A stretch of 64,000 nucleotides of DNA from Archivesica marissinica (taxonomy: Eukaryota; Mollusca; Bivalvia; Venerida; Vesicomyidae). This document shows positions 34,501-49,500 of the stretch, in pieces. The notes beneath the pieces were generated by a model. That model saw only the letters and a program-made list of their open reading frames with translations. It was not told where the DNA came from and searched no databases. Position 1 is the first letter of the stretch. Every line of letters begins with the position of its first letter. The translations under genes and the position numbers were made by a program. Location: positions 84,371,791-84,435,790 of the forward strand of contig CM026386.1 in NCBI GenBank assembly GCA_014843695.1, written 5' to 3'.

Positions 34501-37500
34501 TGTATGGGACTTGGTACCACTATGATTTCTACTGTTATGTATGGGACTTGGTACCTCTATGATTTCTACTGTTATGTATGGGACTTGGTACCACTATGAT
34601 TTCTACTGTTCTACTGTTATGTATGGGACTTGGTACCTCTATGATTTCTACTGTTATGTATGGGACTTGGTACCACTATGATTTCTACTGTTATGTATGG
34701 GACTTGGTACCACTATGGTTTCTACTGTTATGTATGGGACTTGGTACCACTATGATTTCTACTGTTATGTATGGGACTTGGTACCTCTATGATTTCTACT
34801 GTTATGTATGGGACTTGGTACCACTATGATTTCTACTGTTCTACTGTTATGTATATGACTTGGTACCTCTATGATTTCTACTGTTATGTATGGGACTTGG
34901 TACCACTATGGTTTCTACTGTTATGTATGGGACTTGGTACCACTATGATTTCTACTGTTATGTATGGGACTTGGTACCTCTATGATTTCTACTGTTATGT
35001 ATGGGACTTGGTACCACTATGATTTCTACTGTTATGTATATGACTTGGTACCTCTATGATTTCTACTGTTATGTATGGGACTTGGTACCACTATGGTTTC
35101 TACTGTTATGTATGGGACTTCGTACCACTATGATTTCTACTGTTATGTATGGGACTTGGTACCACTATGGTTTCTACTGTTATGTATGGGACTTGGTACC
35201 ACTATGATTTCTACTGTTATGTATGGGACTTGGTACCTCTATGATTTCTACTGTTATGTATGGGACTTGGTACCACTATGATTTCTACTGTTATGTATGG
35301 GACTTGGTACCACTATGGTTTCTACTGTTATGTATGTGATTTGGTACCACTATGATTTCTACTGTTATGTATGGGACTTGGTACCTCTATGATTTCTACT
35401 GTTCTACTGTTATGTATGGGAGTTGGTACCTCTATGATTCCTACTGTTATGTATATGACTTGGTACCTCTATGATTTCTACTGTTATGTATGGGACTTGG
35501 TACCACTATGGTTTCTACTGTTATGTATGGGACTTGGTACCACTATGGTTTCTACTGTTATGTATGGGACTTGGTACCACTATGATTTCTACTGTTATGT
35601 ATGGGACTTGGTAACTCTATGATTTCTACTGTTATGTATGGGACTTGGTACCACTATGATTTCTACTGTTCTACTGTTATGTATATGACTTGGTACCTCT
35701 ATGATTTCTACTGTTATGTATGGGACTTGGTACCACTATGGTTTCTACTGTTATGTATGGGACTTGGTACCACTATGATTTCTACTGTTATGTATGGGAC
35801 TTGGTAACTCTATGATTTCTACTGTTATGTATGGGACTTGGTACCACTATGATTTCTACTGTTCTACTGTTATGTATATGACTTGGTACCTCTATGATTT
35901 CTACTGTTATGTATGGGACTTGGTACCACTATGGTTTCTACTGTTATGTATGGGACTTCGTACCACTATGATTTCTACTGTTATGTATGGGACTTGGTAC
36001 CTCTATGGTTTCTACTGTTATGTATGGGACTTGGTACCTCTATGATTTCTACTGTTATGTATGGGACTTGGTACCACTATGATTCCTACTGTTATGTATG
36101 GGAGTTGGTACCACTATGATTTCTACTGTTATGTATGGGACTTGTACCTCTATGATTTCTACTGTTATGTATGGGACTTGGTACCTCTATGATATCTACT
36201 GTTATGTATGTGACTTGGTACCACTATGATTTCTACTGTTATGTATGGGAGTTGGTACCACTATAATTTCTACTGTTATGATGGGACTTGGTACCTCTAT
36301 GATTTCTACTGTTATGTATGGGACTTGGTACCTCTATGATTTCTACTGTTATGTATGGGACTTGGTACCTCTATGATTCCTACTGTTATGTATGGGACTT
36401 GGTACCACTATGATTTCTACTGTTATGTATGGGACTTGGTACCACTATGGTTTCTACTGTTATGTATGGGACTTGGTACCACTATGATTTCTACTGTTAG
36501 TATGGGCTTGGTACCATATGATTCCTACTGTTATGTATGGGAGTTGGTACCTCTATGATTTCTACTGTTATGTATGGGACTTGGTACCTCTATGATTTCT
36601 ACTGTTATGTATGGGACTTGGTACCTCTATGATTTCTACTGTTATGTATGGGACTTGGTACCTCTATGATTTCTACTGTTATGTATGGGACTTGGTACCT
36701 CTATGATTTCTACTGTTATGTATGGGACTTGGTACCACTATGGTTTCTACTGTTATGTATGTGACTTGGTACCACTATGATTTCTACTGTTATGTATGGG
36801 ACTTGGTACCACTATGATTTCTACTGTTGTATGTATGGGACTTGGTACCTCTATGATTCTACTGTTATGTATGGGACTTGGTACCTCTATGATTTCTACT
36901 GTTATGTATGGGACTTGGTACCACTATGATTTCTACTGTTCTACTGTATGTATATGACTTGGTACCTCTATGATTTCTACTGTTATGTATGGGACTTGGT
37001 ACCACTATGGTTTCTACTGTTATGTATGGGACTTCGTACCACTATGATTTCTACTGTTATGTATGGGACTTGGTACCTCTATGGTTTCTACTGTTATGTA
37101 TGGGACTTGGTACCACTATGATTCTACTGTTATGTATGGGACTTGGTACCACTATGATTTCTACTGTTATGTATGGGACTTGGTACCACTATAATTTCTA
37201 CTGTTATGTATGGGACTTGGTACCTCTATGATTTCTACTGTTATGTATGGGACTTGGTACCTCTATGATATCTACTGTTATGTATGGGACTTGGTACCAC
37301 TATGATTTCTACTGTTATGTATGGGACTTGGTACCACTATGATTTCTACTGTTATGTATGGGACTTGGTACCTCTATGATTTCTACTGTTATGTATGGGA
37401 CTTGGTACCTCTATGATATCTACTGTTATGTATGGGACTTGGTACCACTATGGTTTCTACTGTTATGTATGGGAGTTGGTACCACTATGGTTTCTACTGT

Positions 37501-40500
37501 TATGTATGGGACTTGGTACCTCTATGATTTCTACTGTTATGTATGGGACTTGGTACCTCTATGATATCTACTGTTATGTATGGGACTTGGTACCACTATG
37601 GTTTCTACTGTTATGTATGGGACTTGGTACCACTATGGTTTCTACTGTTATGTATGGGACTTGGTACCTCTATGATTTCTACTGTTATGTATGGGACTTG
37701 GTACCTCTATGGTTTCTACTGTTATGTATGGGACTTGGTACCACTATGGTTTCTACTGTTATGTATGGGACTTGGTACCTCTATGGTTTCTACTGTTATG
37801 TATGGGACTTGGTACCTCTATGGTTTCTACTGTTATGTATGGGACTTGGTACCACTATGATTTCTACTGTTATGTATGGGACTTGGTACCACTATGATTT
37901 CTACTGTTATGTATGGGACTTGGTACCTCTATGATTTCTACTGTTATGTATGGGACTTGGTACCACTATGATTTCTACTGTTCTACTGTTATGTATGGGA
38001 GTTGGTACCTCTATGATATCTACTGTTATGTATGGGACTTGGTACCACTATGATTTCTACTGTTATGTATGGGACTTGGTACCACTATGGTTTCTACTGT
38101 TATGTATGGGACTTGGTACCTCTATAATTTCTACTGTTATGTATGGGACTTGGTACCTCTATAATGTCTACTGTTATGTATGGGACTTGGTACCTCTATG
38201 GCCCTCTATGATTCTTACTGTTATGTATGGGACAAGGTGTCTCTCCTATTGTTATATATGCAACATTGTACTTGTAATCTAACCTTTACAAAGACTCCAT
38301 TGAATACTCCATGAGGTTCCTTTATCCGCAAAGTTCTTTTCTGTAAATACTGTCGCCGAGGAAGTGGCATAGTCCTCCCACAGTGTCCCTGGGTCATCAC
38401 CAGCATTCACTATCAGAATCTTCACACCTACTTGCTTTAACGCATCTGTCTTAGACAACAAACTCCCTGCATCACTAACAAAGTTAGTAACAGACTTATC
38501 GGTGATTATCACAATATTACGTGTGGTGTCAGTAACTTGTTCAGCATTCATTTGGTCCTCGACTTTAGTCACAGCTTTCAGAAGTGTATCTATATCTGTG
38601 CTTTCAGAGACTTCAATCACACTGGCTTTTAGCAGATTAAACCTGCATTATAGAAATACTGCAATTAGTATCACAACAGTCTAATACATATTGAAATGAA
38701 AATAATACATACATTACCATAAATAGTACCAAAATCAATGGTATTTTCTGTGATTACAGCCCTTACCAGGGCACTATAAAGTAATCGGCTCTCTGTATCA
38801 AATTACGTGACGCAAACGGTTATCGTTGACACCATCACTTGACCACTATGGCCGCTTCTGAACGTATAAACGATTGTGAAGTTCAGGATGTAGTATATGA
38901 CCAGATCATGCCCCAACTTCTGAGAATGTTCTTGATCTGCATGTTCACCGCAGTCCTGGTGGTTCCATGAGTCTTGCAAATTTGAAAAGTCCAAGTTATA
39001 TGTTTGCAAATTGCACATTTAATTGTCCAGTTAATGTAGTTATTCGACAGTAAGACCTCTTGTCTTGTCAATTTAAGTAATAATACTGTATTTATAAAAA
39101 TACGGATAATGCATTCATAGAAACGAGCAGAAATAAAGATACAATAGTGAGTATTTCACCACGAGCAACAGAAATAAAGATACAACACGAGCAACAGAAA
39201 TAAAGATACAATAGGGAGTATTTCAACACGAGCAACAGAAATAAAGATACAACACGAGCAACAGAAATAAAGATACAATAGTGAGTATTTCAACACGAGC
39301 AACAGAAATAAAGATACAACACGAGCAACAGAAATAAAGATACAATAGTGAGTATTTCAACACGAGCAACAGAAATAAAGATACAACACGAGCAACAGAA
39401 ATAAAGATACAATAGTGAGTATTTCAACACGAGCAACAGAAATAAAGATACAACACGAGCAACAGAAATAAAGATACAATAGTGAGTATTTCAACACGAG
39501 CAGTCGTAAATCTAATCAATGCCTATATATAGTAACGTATGTATTATATATGCTAATACACTTCAGAGCGGTGCCGAGGCCAGAGATGCAACCGAGGGCC
39601 GATTATCACGACTCAGTCCTTGACTGCTCAGTCATGTATAATTCTCTAAATAATGTAATATAGTATTAGTACTGTCGTAATGTACTATAGTATTAGTACT
39701 GTCGTAATATACTATAGTATTAGTACTGTCATAATGTACTATAGTATTAGTACTGTCTAATGTACTATAGTATTAGTACTGTCATAATGTACTATAGTAT
39801 TAGTACTGTCGTAATGTACTATAGTATTAGTACTGTCGTAATGTACTATAGTATTAGTACTGTCATAATGTACTATAGTATTAGTACTGTCATAATGTAC
39901 TATAGTATTAGTACTGTTGTAATGTACTATAGTATTAGTACTGTCGTAATGTACTATAGTATTAGTACTGTCAGCTTTATTTGTGACATGGATATTGTGT
40001 CTGCGTTGTCACTAAGAGGTTGCACGTTTGAACCCTACCAGAACCATGGTGGTGATGTCCTTAAGCAACACTCTTAAATCAACGTCTCTCCCTCGTTGCC
40101 ATGGATTCCATCAGGAATGAGGTTCAGGTCTCGAGCTCGATTAAACTGATGTTGCGATAACTTTCTTAACTCAGATATTACGAGTGTATGTCTCATACAG
40201 TGTTCAAAATATATTTTACATCGAGAACTCTGGACAATATGAGAAACCAGTTTATATCATCAATATCATAACATGGGGATGGGAACGATTTCTAGGAAAT
40301 TCAGAGATATTGTTTACGCTCCAACAATATCCAAGTATATTGGTGGTAAACATGTATCACTAGAGACAAGAAGTATCTTGGTGGTAACCATGTATCACTA
40401 GAGACAAGAAGTATCTTGGTGGTAAACATGTATCACTAGAGACAAGAAGTATCTTGGTGGTAAACATGTAGAGGTATCTTGGTGGTAAACATGTATCACT

Positions 40501-43500
40501 AGAAACAAGAAGTATCTTGGTGGTAAACATGTAGAGGTATCTTGGTGGTAAGCATGTATCACTAGATACAAGAAGTATCTTGGTGGTAAACATGTATCAC
40601 TTGAAACAAGAGGTATCTTGGTGGTAAACATGTATCACTAGAGACAAGAAGTATCTTGGTAGTAAACATGTATCACTACAGACAAGAAGTATCTTGGTGG
40701 TAAACATGTATCACTTGAAACAAGAAGTATCTTGGTGGTAAACATGTATCACTAGAGACAAGAAGTATCTTGGTGGTAAACATGTAGAGGTATCTTGGTG
40801 GTAAACATGTATCACTAGAGACAAGAAGTATTCCTTGAAACAAGAAGTATCTTGGTGGTAAACATGTATCACTAGAGACAAGAAGTATCTTGGTGGTAAA
40901 CATGTATCACTAGAGACAAGAAGTATCTTGGTGGTAAACATGTATCACTAGAGACAAGAAGTATCTTGGTGGTAAACATGTATCACTTGAAACAAGAAGT
41001 ATCTTGGTGGTAAACATGTATCACTAGAGACAAGAAGTATCTTGGTGGTAAACATGTATCACTAGAGACAAGAAGTATCTTGGTGGTAAACATGTATCAC
41101 TAGAGACAAGAAGTATCTTGGTGGTAAACATGTATCACTAGAGACAAGAAGTATCTTGGTGGTAAACATGTATCACTGAGACAAAAGTATCTTGGTGGTA
41201 AACATGTATCACTTGAAACAAGAAGTATCTTGGTGGTAAACATGTATGGAGTATCTTGGTGGTAAACATGTATCACTAGAGACAAGAAGTATCTTGGTGG
41301 TAAACATGTATCACTAGAAACAAGACGTATCTTGGTGGTAAACATGTATCACTAGAGACAAGAAGTATCTTGGTGGTAAACATGTATCACTAGAGACAAG
41401 AAGTATCTTGGTGGTAAACATGTATCACTAGAGACAAGAAGTATCTTGGTGGTAAACATGTATCACTAGAGACAAGAAGTATCTTGGTGGTAAACATGTA
41501 GAGGTATCTTGGTGGTAAACATGTATCACTAGAGACAAGAAGTATCTTGGTGGTAAACCTGTATCACTAGAGACAAGAAGTATCTTGGTGGTAAACATGT
41601 ATCACTAGAGACAAGACGTATCTTGGTGGTAAACATGTATCACTAGAGACAAGACGTATCTTGGTGGTAAACATGTATCACTAGAGACAAGACGTATCTT
41701 GGTGGTAAACCTGTATCACTAGAAACAAGACGTATCTTGGTGGTAAACATGTATCACTAGAGACAAGAAGTATCTTGGTGGTAAACCTGTATCACTAGAG
41801 ACAAGAAGTATCTTGGTGGTAAACATGTATCACTAGAGACAAGAAGTATCTTGGTGGTAAACATGTATCACTCGAGACAAGAAGTGTCTTGGTGGTAAAC
41901 ATGTATCACTTGAAACAAGAAGTATCTTGGTGGTAAACATGAATCACTAGAGACAAGACGTATCTTGGTGGTAAACATGTATCACTAGAGACAAGAAGTA
42001 TCTTGGTGGTAAACATGTATCACTAGAGACAAGAAGTATCTTGGTGGTAAACATGTATCACTAAAGACAAGAAGTATCTTGGTGGTAAACATGTATCACT
42101 AGAGACAAGAAGTATCTTGGTGGTAAACATGTAGAGGTATCTTGGTGGTAAACATGTATCACTAGAGACAAGAAGTATATTGGTGGTAAACATGTATCAC
42201 TAGAGACAAGAAGTATCTTGGTGGTAAACATGTAGAGGTATCTTGGTGGTAAACATGTATCACTAGAGACAAGAAGCATCTTGGTGGTAAACCTGTATCA
42301 CTAGAGACAAGAAGTATCTTGGTGGTAAACATGTATCACTAGAGACAAGAAGTATCTTGGTGGTAAACATGTATGACTAGAGACAAGAAGTATCTTGGTG
42401 GTAAACATGTATCACTAGAAACAAGACGTATCTTGGTGGTAAACATGTATCACTAGAAACAAGAAGTATCTTGGTGGTAAACATGTAGAGGTATCTTGGT
42501 GGTAAACATGTATCACTAGATACAAGAAGTATCTTGGTGGTAAACATGTATCACTAGAAACAAGTATATTGGTGGTAAACATGTATGACTAGAGACAAGA
42601 TGTATATTGGTGGTAAACATGTATCACTAGAGATAAGAAGTATCGTGGTGGTAAACATGTAGAGGTATCTTGGTGGTAAACATGTATCACTAGAAACAAG
42701 AAGTATCTTGGTGGTAAACATGTATCACTTGAAACAAGAAGTATCTTGGTGGTAAACATGTATCACTTGAAACAAGAAGTATCTTGGTGGTAAACATGTA
42801 TCACTAGAGACAAGAAGTATCTTGGTGGTAAACATGTATCACTTGAAACAAGAAGTATCTTGGTGGTAAACATGTATCACTTGAAACAAGAAGTATCTTG
42901 GTGGTAAACATGTATCACTAGAGACAAGATGTATCTTGGTGGTAAACATGTATCACTAGAAACAAGACGTATCTTGGTGGTAAACATGTATCACTAGAGA
43001 CAAGACGTATCTTGGTGGTAAACATGTATCACTAGAAACAAGACGTATCTTGGTGGTAAACATGTATCACTAGAGACAAGAAGTATCTTGGTGGTAAACA
43101 TGTAGAGGTATCTTGGTGGTAAACATGTATCACTAGAGACAAGAAGTATATTGGTGGTAAACATGTATCACTAGAGACAAGAAGTATCTTGGTGGTAAAC
43201 ATGTATCACTAGAGACAAGAAGTATCTTGGTGGTAAACATGTAGAGGTATCTTGGTGGTAAACATGTATCACTAGAGACAAGAAGTATCTTGGTGGTAAA
43301 CCTGTATCACTAGAGACAAGAAGTATCTTGGTGGTAAACATGTATCACTAGAGACAAGAAGTATCTTGGTGGTAAACATGTATCACTAGAGACAAGAAGT
43401 ATCTTGGTGGTAAACATGTATGACTAGAGATAAGAAGTATCTTGGTGGTAAACATGTATGACTAGAAACAAGACGTATCTTGGTGGTAAACCTGTATCAC

Positions 43501-46500
43501 TAGAGACAAGAAGTATATTGGTGGTAAACATGTATCACTAGAGACAAGAAGTATCTTGGTGGTAAACATGTATCACTAGAAACAAGACGTATTTTGGTGG
43601 TAAACATGTATCACTAGAGACAAGAAGTATATTGGTGGTAAACATGTATCACTAGAAACAAGAAGTATCTTGGTGGTAAACATGTATCACTAGAGACAAG
43701 AAGTATATTGGTGGTAAACATGTATCACTAGAAACAAGTATATTGGTGGTAAACATGTATGACTAGAGACAAGATGTATATTGGTGGTAAACATGTATCA
43801 CTAGAGATAAGAAGTATCGTGGTGGTAAACATGTAGAGGTATCTTGGTGGTAAACATGTATCACTAGAAACAAGATGTATCGTGGTGGTAAACATGTATC
43901 ACTAGAGACAAGAAGTATCGTGGTGGTAAACATGTATCACTATAGACAAGAAGTATCTTGGTGGTAAACATGTATCACTTGAAACAAGAAGTATATTGGT
44001 GGTAAACATGTATCACTAGAAACAAGAAGTATCTTGGTGGTAAACATGTATCACTAGAGACAAGAAGTATCTTGGTGGTAAACATGTATCACTAGAAACA
44101 AGAAGTATCTTGGTGGTAAACATGTATCACTAGAGACAAGAAGTATCTTGGTGGTAAACATGTATCACTAGAGACAAGAAGTATCTTGGTGGTAAACATG
44201 TATCACTAGAGACAAGACGTATCTTGGTGGTAAACATGTATCACTAGAGACAAGACGTATCTTGGTGATCATAAATTGTTTATTTTCAACGAGTTTCTAT
44301 GAATATTGAACATCGAAATCGTAAAGTTATTTTCGAGCCCCGCTGGACCCGTTACGATTGTGCTCTTAGGCAAGGCATTTAAATTCCACACGCCTCTTCT
44401 CTCTCCCTCGGGGCGATGGATTCCATCATGAATGAGGTCTCGAGAGTGATTTATATAAGTTGAAATTACTTGTTTCGCAATCGAGCTACAATAAATTAGT
44501 ATAAACTAATCTAAAGGTACACTCTTTCTGTGCTGGAATGCATAAATATTGGACAAGCTAAAGAAAATACGAACCGTTCTGACATATCGCTTGAAAATGT
44601 ATTCGTGGTCAGTTTGACATTGATATCATTACTGAGGTACCAGATATAAGCTACTTGTATATTGTAGGAGCACTCAAAGTTCTCTGGACACACATCAGAT
44701 TGCAGCATCGCTGTATTTAGATACATCAAACTAGTGACCAAGATTGTTGAGTCTGGACCAGTTGTACTTATAGTATTAAGTTCCCGCTCGAAGATTACAT
44801 CACTAGCACCAACTCCAACAGCTACAACATACATTCTCTTGTCTTCAATCTGATAACAAAATGATGTTATTAACATAATCACATGCTTGTATTAACATAA
44901 TCGCATGTTTGTATTAACATAATCGCATGTTTGTATTAACATAATCGCATGCTTGTATTAACATAATCGCATGCTTGTATTAACATAATCGCATGTTTGT
45001 ATTAAATGCTTGTATTAACATAATCACATGCTTGTATTAACATAATCACATGCTTGTATTAACATAATCACATGCTTGTATTAACATAATCGCATGCTTG
45101 TATTAACATAATCGCATGCTTGTATTAAATGCTTGTATTAACATAATCACATGTTTGTATTAAATGCTTGTATTAACATAATCGCATGTTTGTATTAAAT
45201 GCTTGTATTAACATAATCGCATGTTTGTATTAAATGCTTGTATTAACATAGTCACATGCTTGTATTAACATAGTCACATGCTTGTATTAACATAATCGCA
45301 TGTTTGTATTAAATGCTTGTATTAACATAATCACATGCTTGTATTAACATAATCACATGCTTGTATTAACATAATCGCATGTTTGTATTAAATGCTTGTA
45401 TTAACATAGTCACATGCTTGTATTAACATAGTCACATGCTTGTATTAACATAGTCACATGCTTGTATTAACATAGTCACATGCTTGTATTAACATAGTCA
45501 CATGCTTGTATTAACATAATCACATGTTTGTATTAAATGCTTGTATTAACATAGTCACATGCTTGTATTAACATAATCACATGTTTGTATTAAATGCTTG
45601 TATTAACATAATCGCATGTTTGTATTAACATAATCACATGCTTGTATTAACATAATCGCATGTTTGTGTTAACATAATCACATGCTTGTATTAACATAAT
45701 CGCATGTTTGTATTAAATGCTTGTATTAACATAATCGCATGTTTGTATTAAATGCTTGTATTAACATAATCACATGCTTGTATTAAATGCTTGTATTAAC
45801 ATAATCACATGCTTGGGCATGTATGTATAGTATTCTATTGCATTGGCTGTCCGATTAGTGCAGTGGCTAGCACGCTCGTTTCTCAGCAGTGCAATCCAGG
45901 TTCGATCTTCAGACATGGAAGTATGTGAAATGGTAATGTGGTCATCAGAGTGGACAGGCATTTTTTCTCTCTCCCATCTATGTAGTGGCCTCATTGTCTA
46001 TACACCACGAGGCATAATATTGGTGAAAAGCACTTTGGCCAGAATTCTTAATGGGATGCCTGCTGTCTACGGTAAATATGCCCGGTTGATAGAGGAAACT
46101 GTTGTAGGGCCAAAAGTGACAATATGTTGTTTCTGTAGCTGGTTTGAGTGGGGTTATTAACATCTAGTTCTACCATCAATACTCGCCTATAACACGAGTT
46201 TTTAACACCATATTATGGCCTCAAAGTGGCTTCCCGTCTTATAAGTGAGCGCTAAAAACAAATTTCAAAATGTGTTAAAATGGTGTCCATAATTACGTTT
46301 TAGAAAAGAACGCATTCCAACATTGAACATTACTTTAACCCATTCAACCCCAAGTAACTGACATGGACTGGTGCATGATATTTAACCCATTCAACCCCAA
46401 GTAACTGACATGGACTGGTGCGTGATATTTTCAAAATGGGTAGTATTGTCTAAAAATAGTCATATCACTGGCAAAACGTGCAGATCCTGACGAGCCGGCT

Positions 46501-49500
46501 CATCTGGATCTACACTTTTTGTAAGCCTATTTAGAGGTCTGTGGTGTTGAAAGGGTTAATGAGTATTTTAACCCTGTTTTGTTGAAATTTATTAAACAAT
46601 ACCATTTAACCCATTCAACCCCAAGTAACTGACATGGATTGGTGCATGCTATTTTTAGACCAATAAATTAATAAGAAAATTACATTTGGACCAGTTCATT
46701 TATCAAAATGGGTAATTTTATCTAAAAATAGTAATAATTATTACTGGCAAAAAAGTGCAGATCCTGATGAGACGGCTCGTTACGAGCCGGCTCATCTGGA
46801 TCTACACTTTTCATAAGCCTATTTAGAGGCCTGTGGGGTTGAAAGGGTTAACTTGCATTGGCCAAACATGGTCAAAATTTATACTTGTGCTTGCTGTCCA
46901 TTTTCTCAACCCGTCTTATATGCAAGTGCATGCCAAAACCCACAGATTTCAGGATCACAAAGTAGGGAGAGGGGGGTCGGCTTATTGGCAAGTACGGACG
47001 GTACACTACACAATGTACTTTTTGTTGAGTAATGTATTTGAAATATAACATACCTGTTGAGCAGCGAGAGCAGTTTTTGCATAGTCCTTTGATTTGCCAT
47101 CAGTTATAATTAGTATCACCTTTGTGGCACTACTTCCATCGAGCATGGCTTCTGCCTCATTCAATGCTTCATCGGTCACGGTACCAATCCCTGCTACACT
47201 CTGACTCATAATAGCATCAATAATATCTTGTGTGTCATAAGACAGCGATAATCCTATATTCAATGTCGCACCAAAAGACAGGACACCTATCTGCACTTTG
47301 GTTGCAGATATATCCAGACTGAAAAAGCCAAAATGACAATATGTCCAAAACGTGTTGCAAAGCCCAAACAGGTTTACATGTACAATTATCTGAAACATGT
47401 CATAGTACAAATATATTATGCTTAATAAAACAAAAGAGAGCAAGATATACATGGCATTGTCAGTTAGGTTAAAGTCTATGCCTGTAGCAGGAGCGATGTA
47501 CATGGCATTGTCAGTTAGGCTAAGGTCTATGCCTGTAGCAGGAGTGACGTACATGGCATTGTCAGTTAGGCTAAAGTCTATGCCTGTAGCAGGAGCGACG
47601 TACATGGCATTGTCAGTTAGGCTAAGGTATATGCCTGTAGCAGGAGCAACGTACATGGCATTGTCAGTTAGGCTAGTATATGCCTGTAGCAGGAGTGACG
47701 TACATGGCATTGTCAGCTAGGCTAAGGTCTATGCCTGTAGCAGGAGCGACGAACATGGCATTGTCAGTTGGGCTAAGGTCTATGCCTGTAGCAGGAGCGA
47801 TGTACATGGCATTGTCAGTTAGGCTAAGGTCTATGCCTGTAGCAGGAGCGACGTACATGGCATTGTCAGTTAGGCTAAGGTCTATGCCTGTAGCAGGAGC
47901 GATGTACATGGCATTGTCAGTTAGGCTAAGGTCTATGCCTGTAGCAGGAGCAACGTACATGGCATTGTCAGTTAGGCTATGGTCTATGCCTGTAGCAGGA
48001 GCAACGTACATGGCATTGTCAGTTAGGCTAGTCTATGCCTGTAGCAGGAGTGACATTCATGGCATTGTCAGTTAGGCTAAGGTATATGCCTGTAGCAGGA
48101 GCGACGTACATGGCATTGTCAGTTAGGCTAAGGTCTAGTCAGTTAGGCTAGTATATGCCTGTAGCAGGAGTGACATTCATGGCATTGTCAGTTAGGTTAA
48201 AGTCTATGCCTGTAGCAGGAGTGACATTCATGGCATTGTCAGTTAGGCTAAGGTCTATGCCTGTAGCAGGAGCAACGTACATGGCATTGTCAGTTAGGCT
48301 AGTCTATGCCTGTAGCAGGAGTGACATTCAGGGCATTGTCAGTTAGGCTAAAGTCTATGCCTGTAGCAGGAGTGACGTTCATGGCATTGTCAGTTAGGTT
48401 AAGGTCTATGCCTGTAGCAGGAGCAACGTACATGGCATTGTCAGTTAGGCTAGTCTATGCCTGTAGCAGGAGTGATGTACATGGCATTGTCAGTTAGGCT
48501 AAAGTCTATGCCTGTAGCAGGAGCAATGTACATGGCATTGTCGGTTAGGCTAAGGTCTATGCCTGTAGCAGGAGTGACGTACAGGGCATTGTTGTTAGGC
48601 TAAGGTCTAGCTGTAGCAGGAGTGAAATGGTAATGGCATTGTCAGTTAGGTAAGTCTAGTGAGGAGCGTACATGGCTTGTCGGTTAGGCTAGTCTAGCCT
48701 GTAGCAGGAGGAGTAGCATTGTCAGTTAGCTAAGTTGCCTGTAGCGGGGAGTACAGGCTGTGGTGGTTTGTGTGGGGTGGTTGGCATTGTCAGTTAGGCT
48801 AAAGTCTACGCCTGTAGCAGGAGCAACGTACATGGCATTGTCGGTTAGGCTAAGGTCTACGCCTGTAGCAGGAGCGACGTACATGGCATTGTCAGTTAGG
48901 CTAAGGTCTATGCCTGTAGCAGGAGTGACGTACATGGCATTGTCGGTTAGGCTAAGGTCTACGCCTGTAGCAGGAGCGACGTACATGGCATTTTCAGTTA
49001 GGCTAAGGTCTATGCCTGTAGCAGGAGTGACGTACAGGGCATTGTCAGTTAGGCTAAAGTCTATGCAAGTATCATCATTGCATGTTGATGTGCATGGTCA
49101 CAATTTTAATATAAGTTGCTAAATTACATAAATTAACATGATAACTATGGTTATAAATACTGTCCAGTCCAGAACACGTTACAGTATTGAATAGAGAATT
49201 TAAGGGAAATGGTCTTAACATAACAACACTTTATCAAATATTGCACACCCACACATTTTTTGGCTCAAATTCTGCATTGTTGGAAATCGCATGATATAGT
49301 CCATAACTTTGGGAGCTACAGTATAAACCCCTAGATAATGACTGCTTTGTACAAAGTTTTATCAAGTTGGGTCTGGTAGTTTAAGAGATATCATGGAAGC
49401 ATATTCTGGTAATTCAGCAAACCAGATAATGGCATGGCCTGTATTTATATCTTAGCCTGAAAACTTAATCTTAAAAATAAAGAACATTTACCTGTCTACA

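Noticed and set aside
37395..37934. 179-codon frame and many 60-110-codon frames in 32-38 kb
   Set aside because: They are translations of the 37-bp array.
38803..39018. 71-codon minus-strand frame (LDFSNLQDSWNHQDCGEHAD)
   Set aside because: It looks protein-like but ends in a stop, has no usable donor and no family likeness, and does not supply the missing vWA half.
39655..39975. Array as a regulatory palindrome cluster
   Set aside because: The unit is near-palindromic, but nothing beyond simple tandem duplication supports a regulatory role.
47418..49122. Repetitive frames on both strands (MALSVRLRSMPVAGA and NAMYVAPATGIDLSLTD types)
   Set aside because: The 51-bp unit is divisible by three. 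Only the 47054-47318 part of the overlapping minus-strand frame is a real exon.
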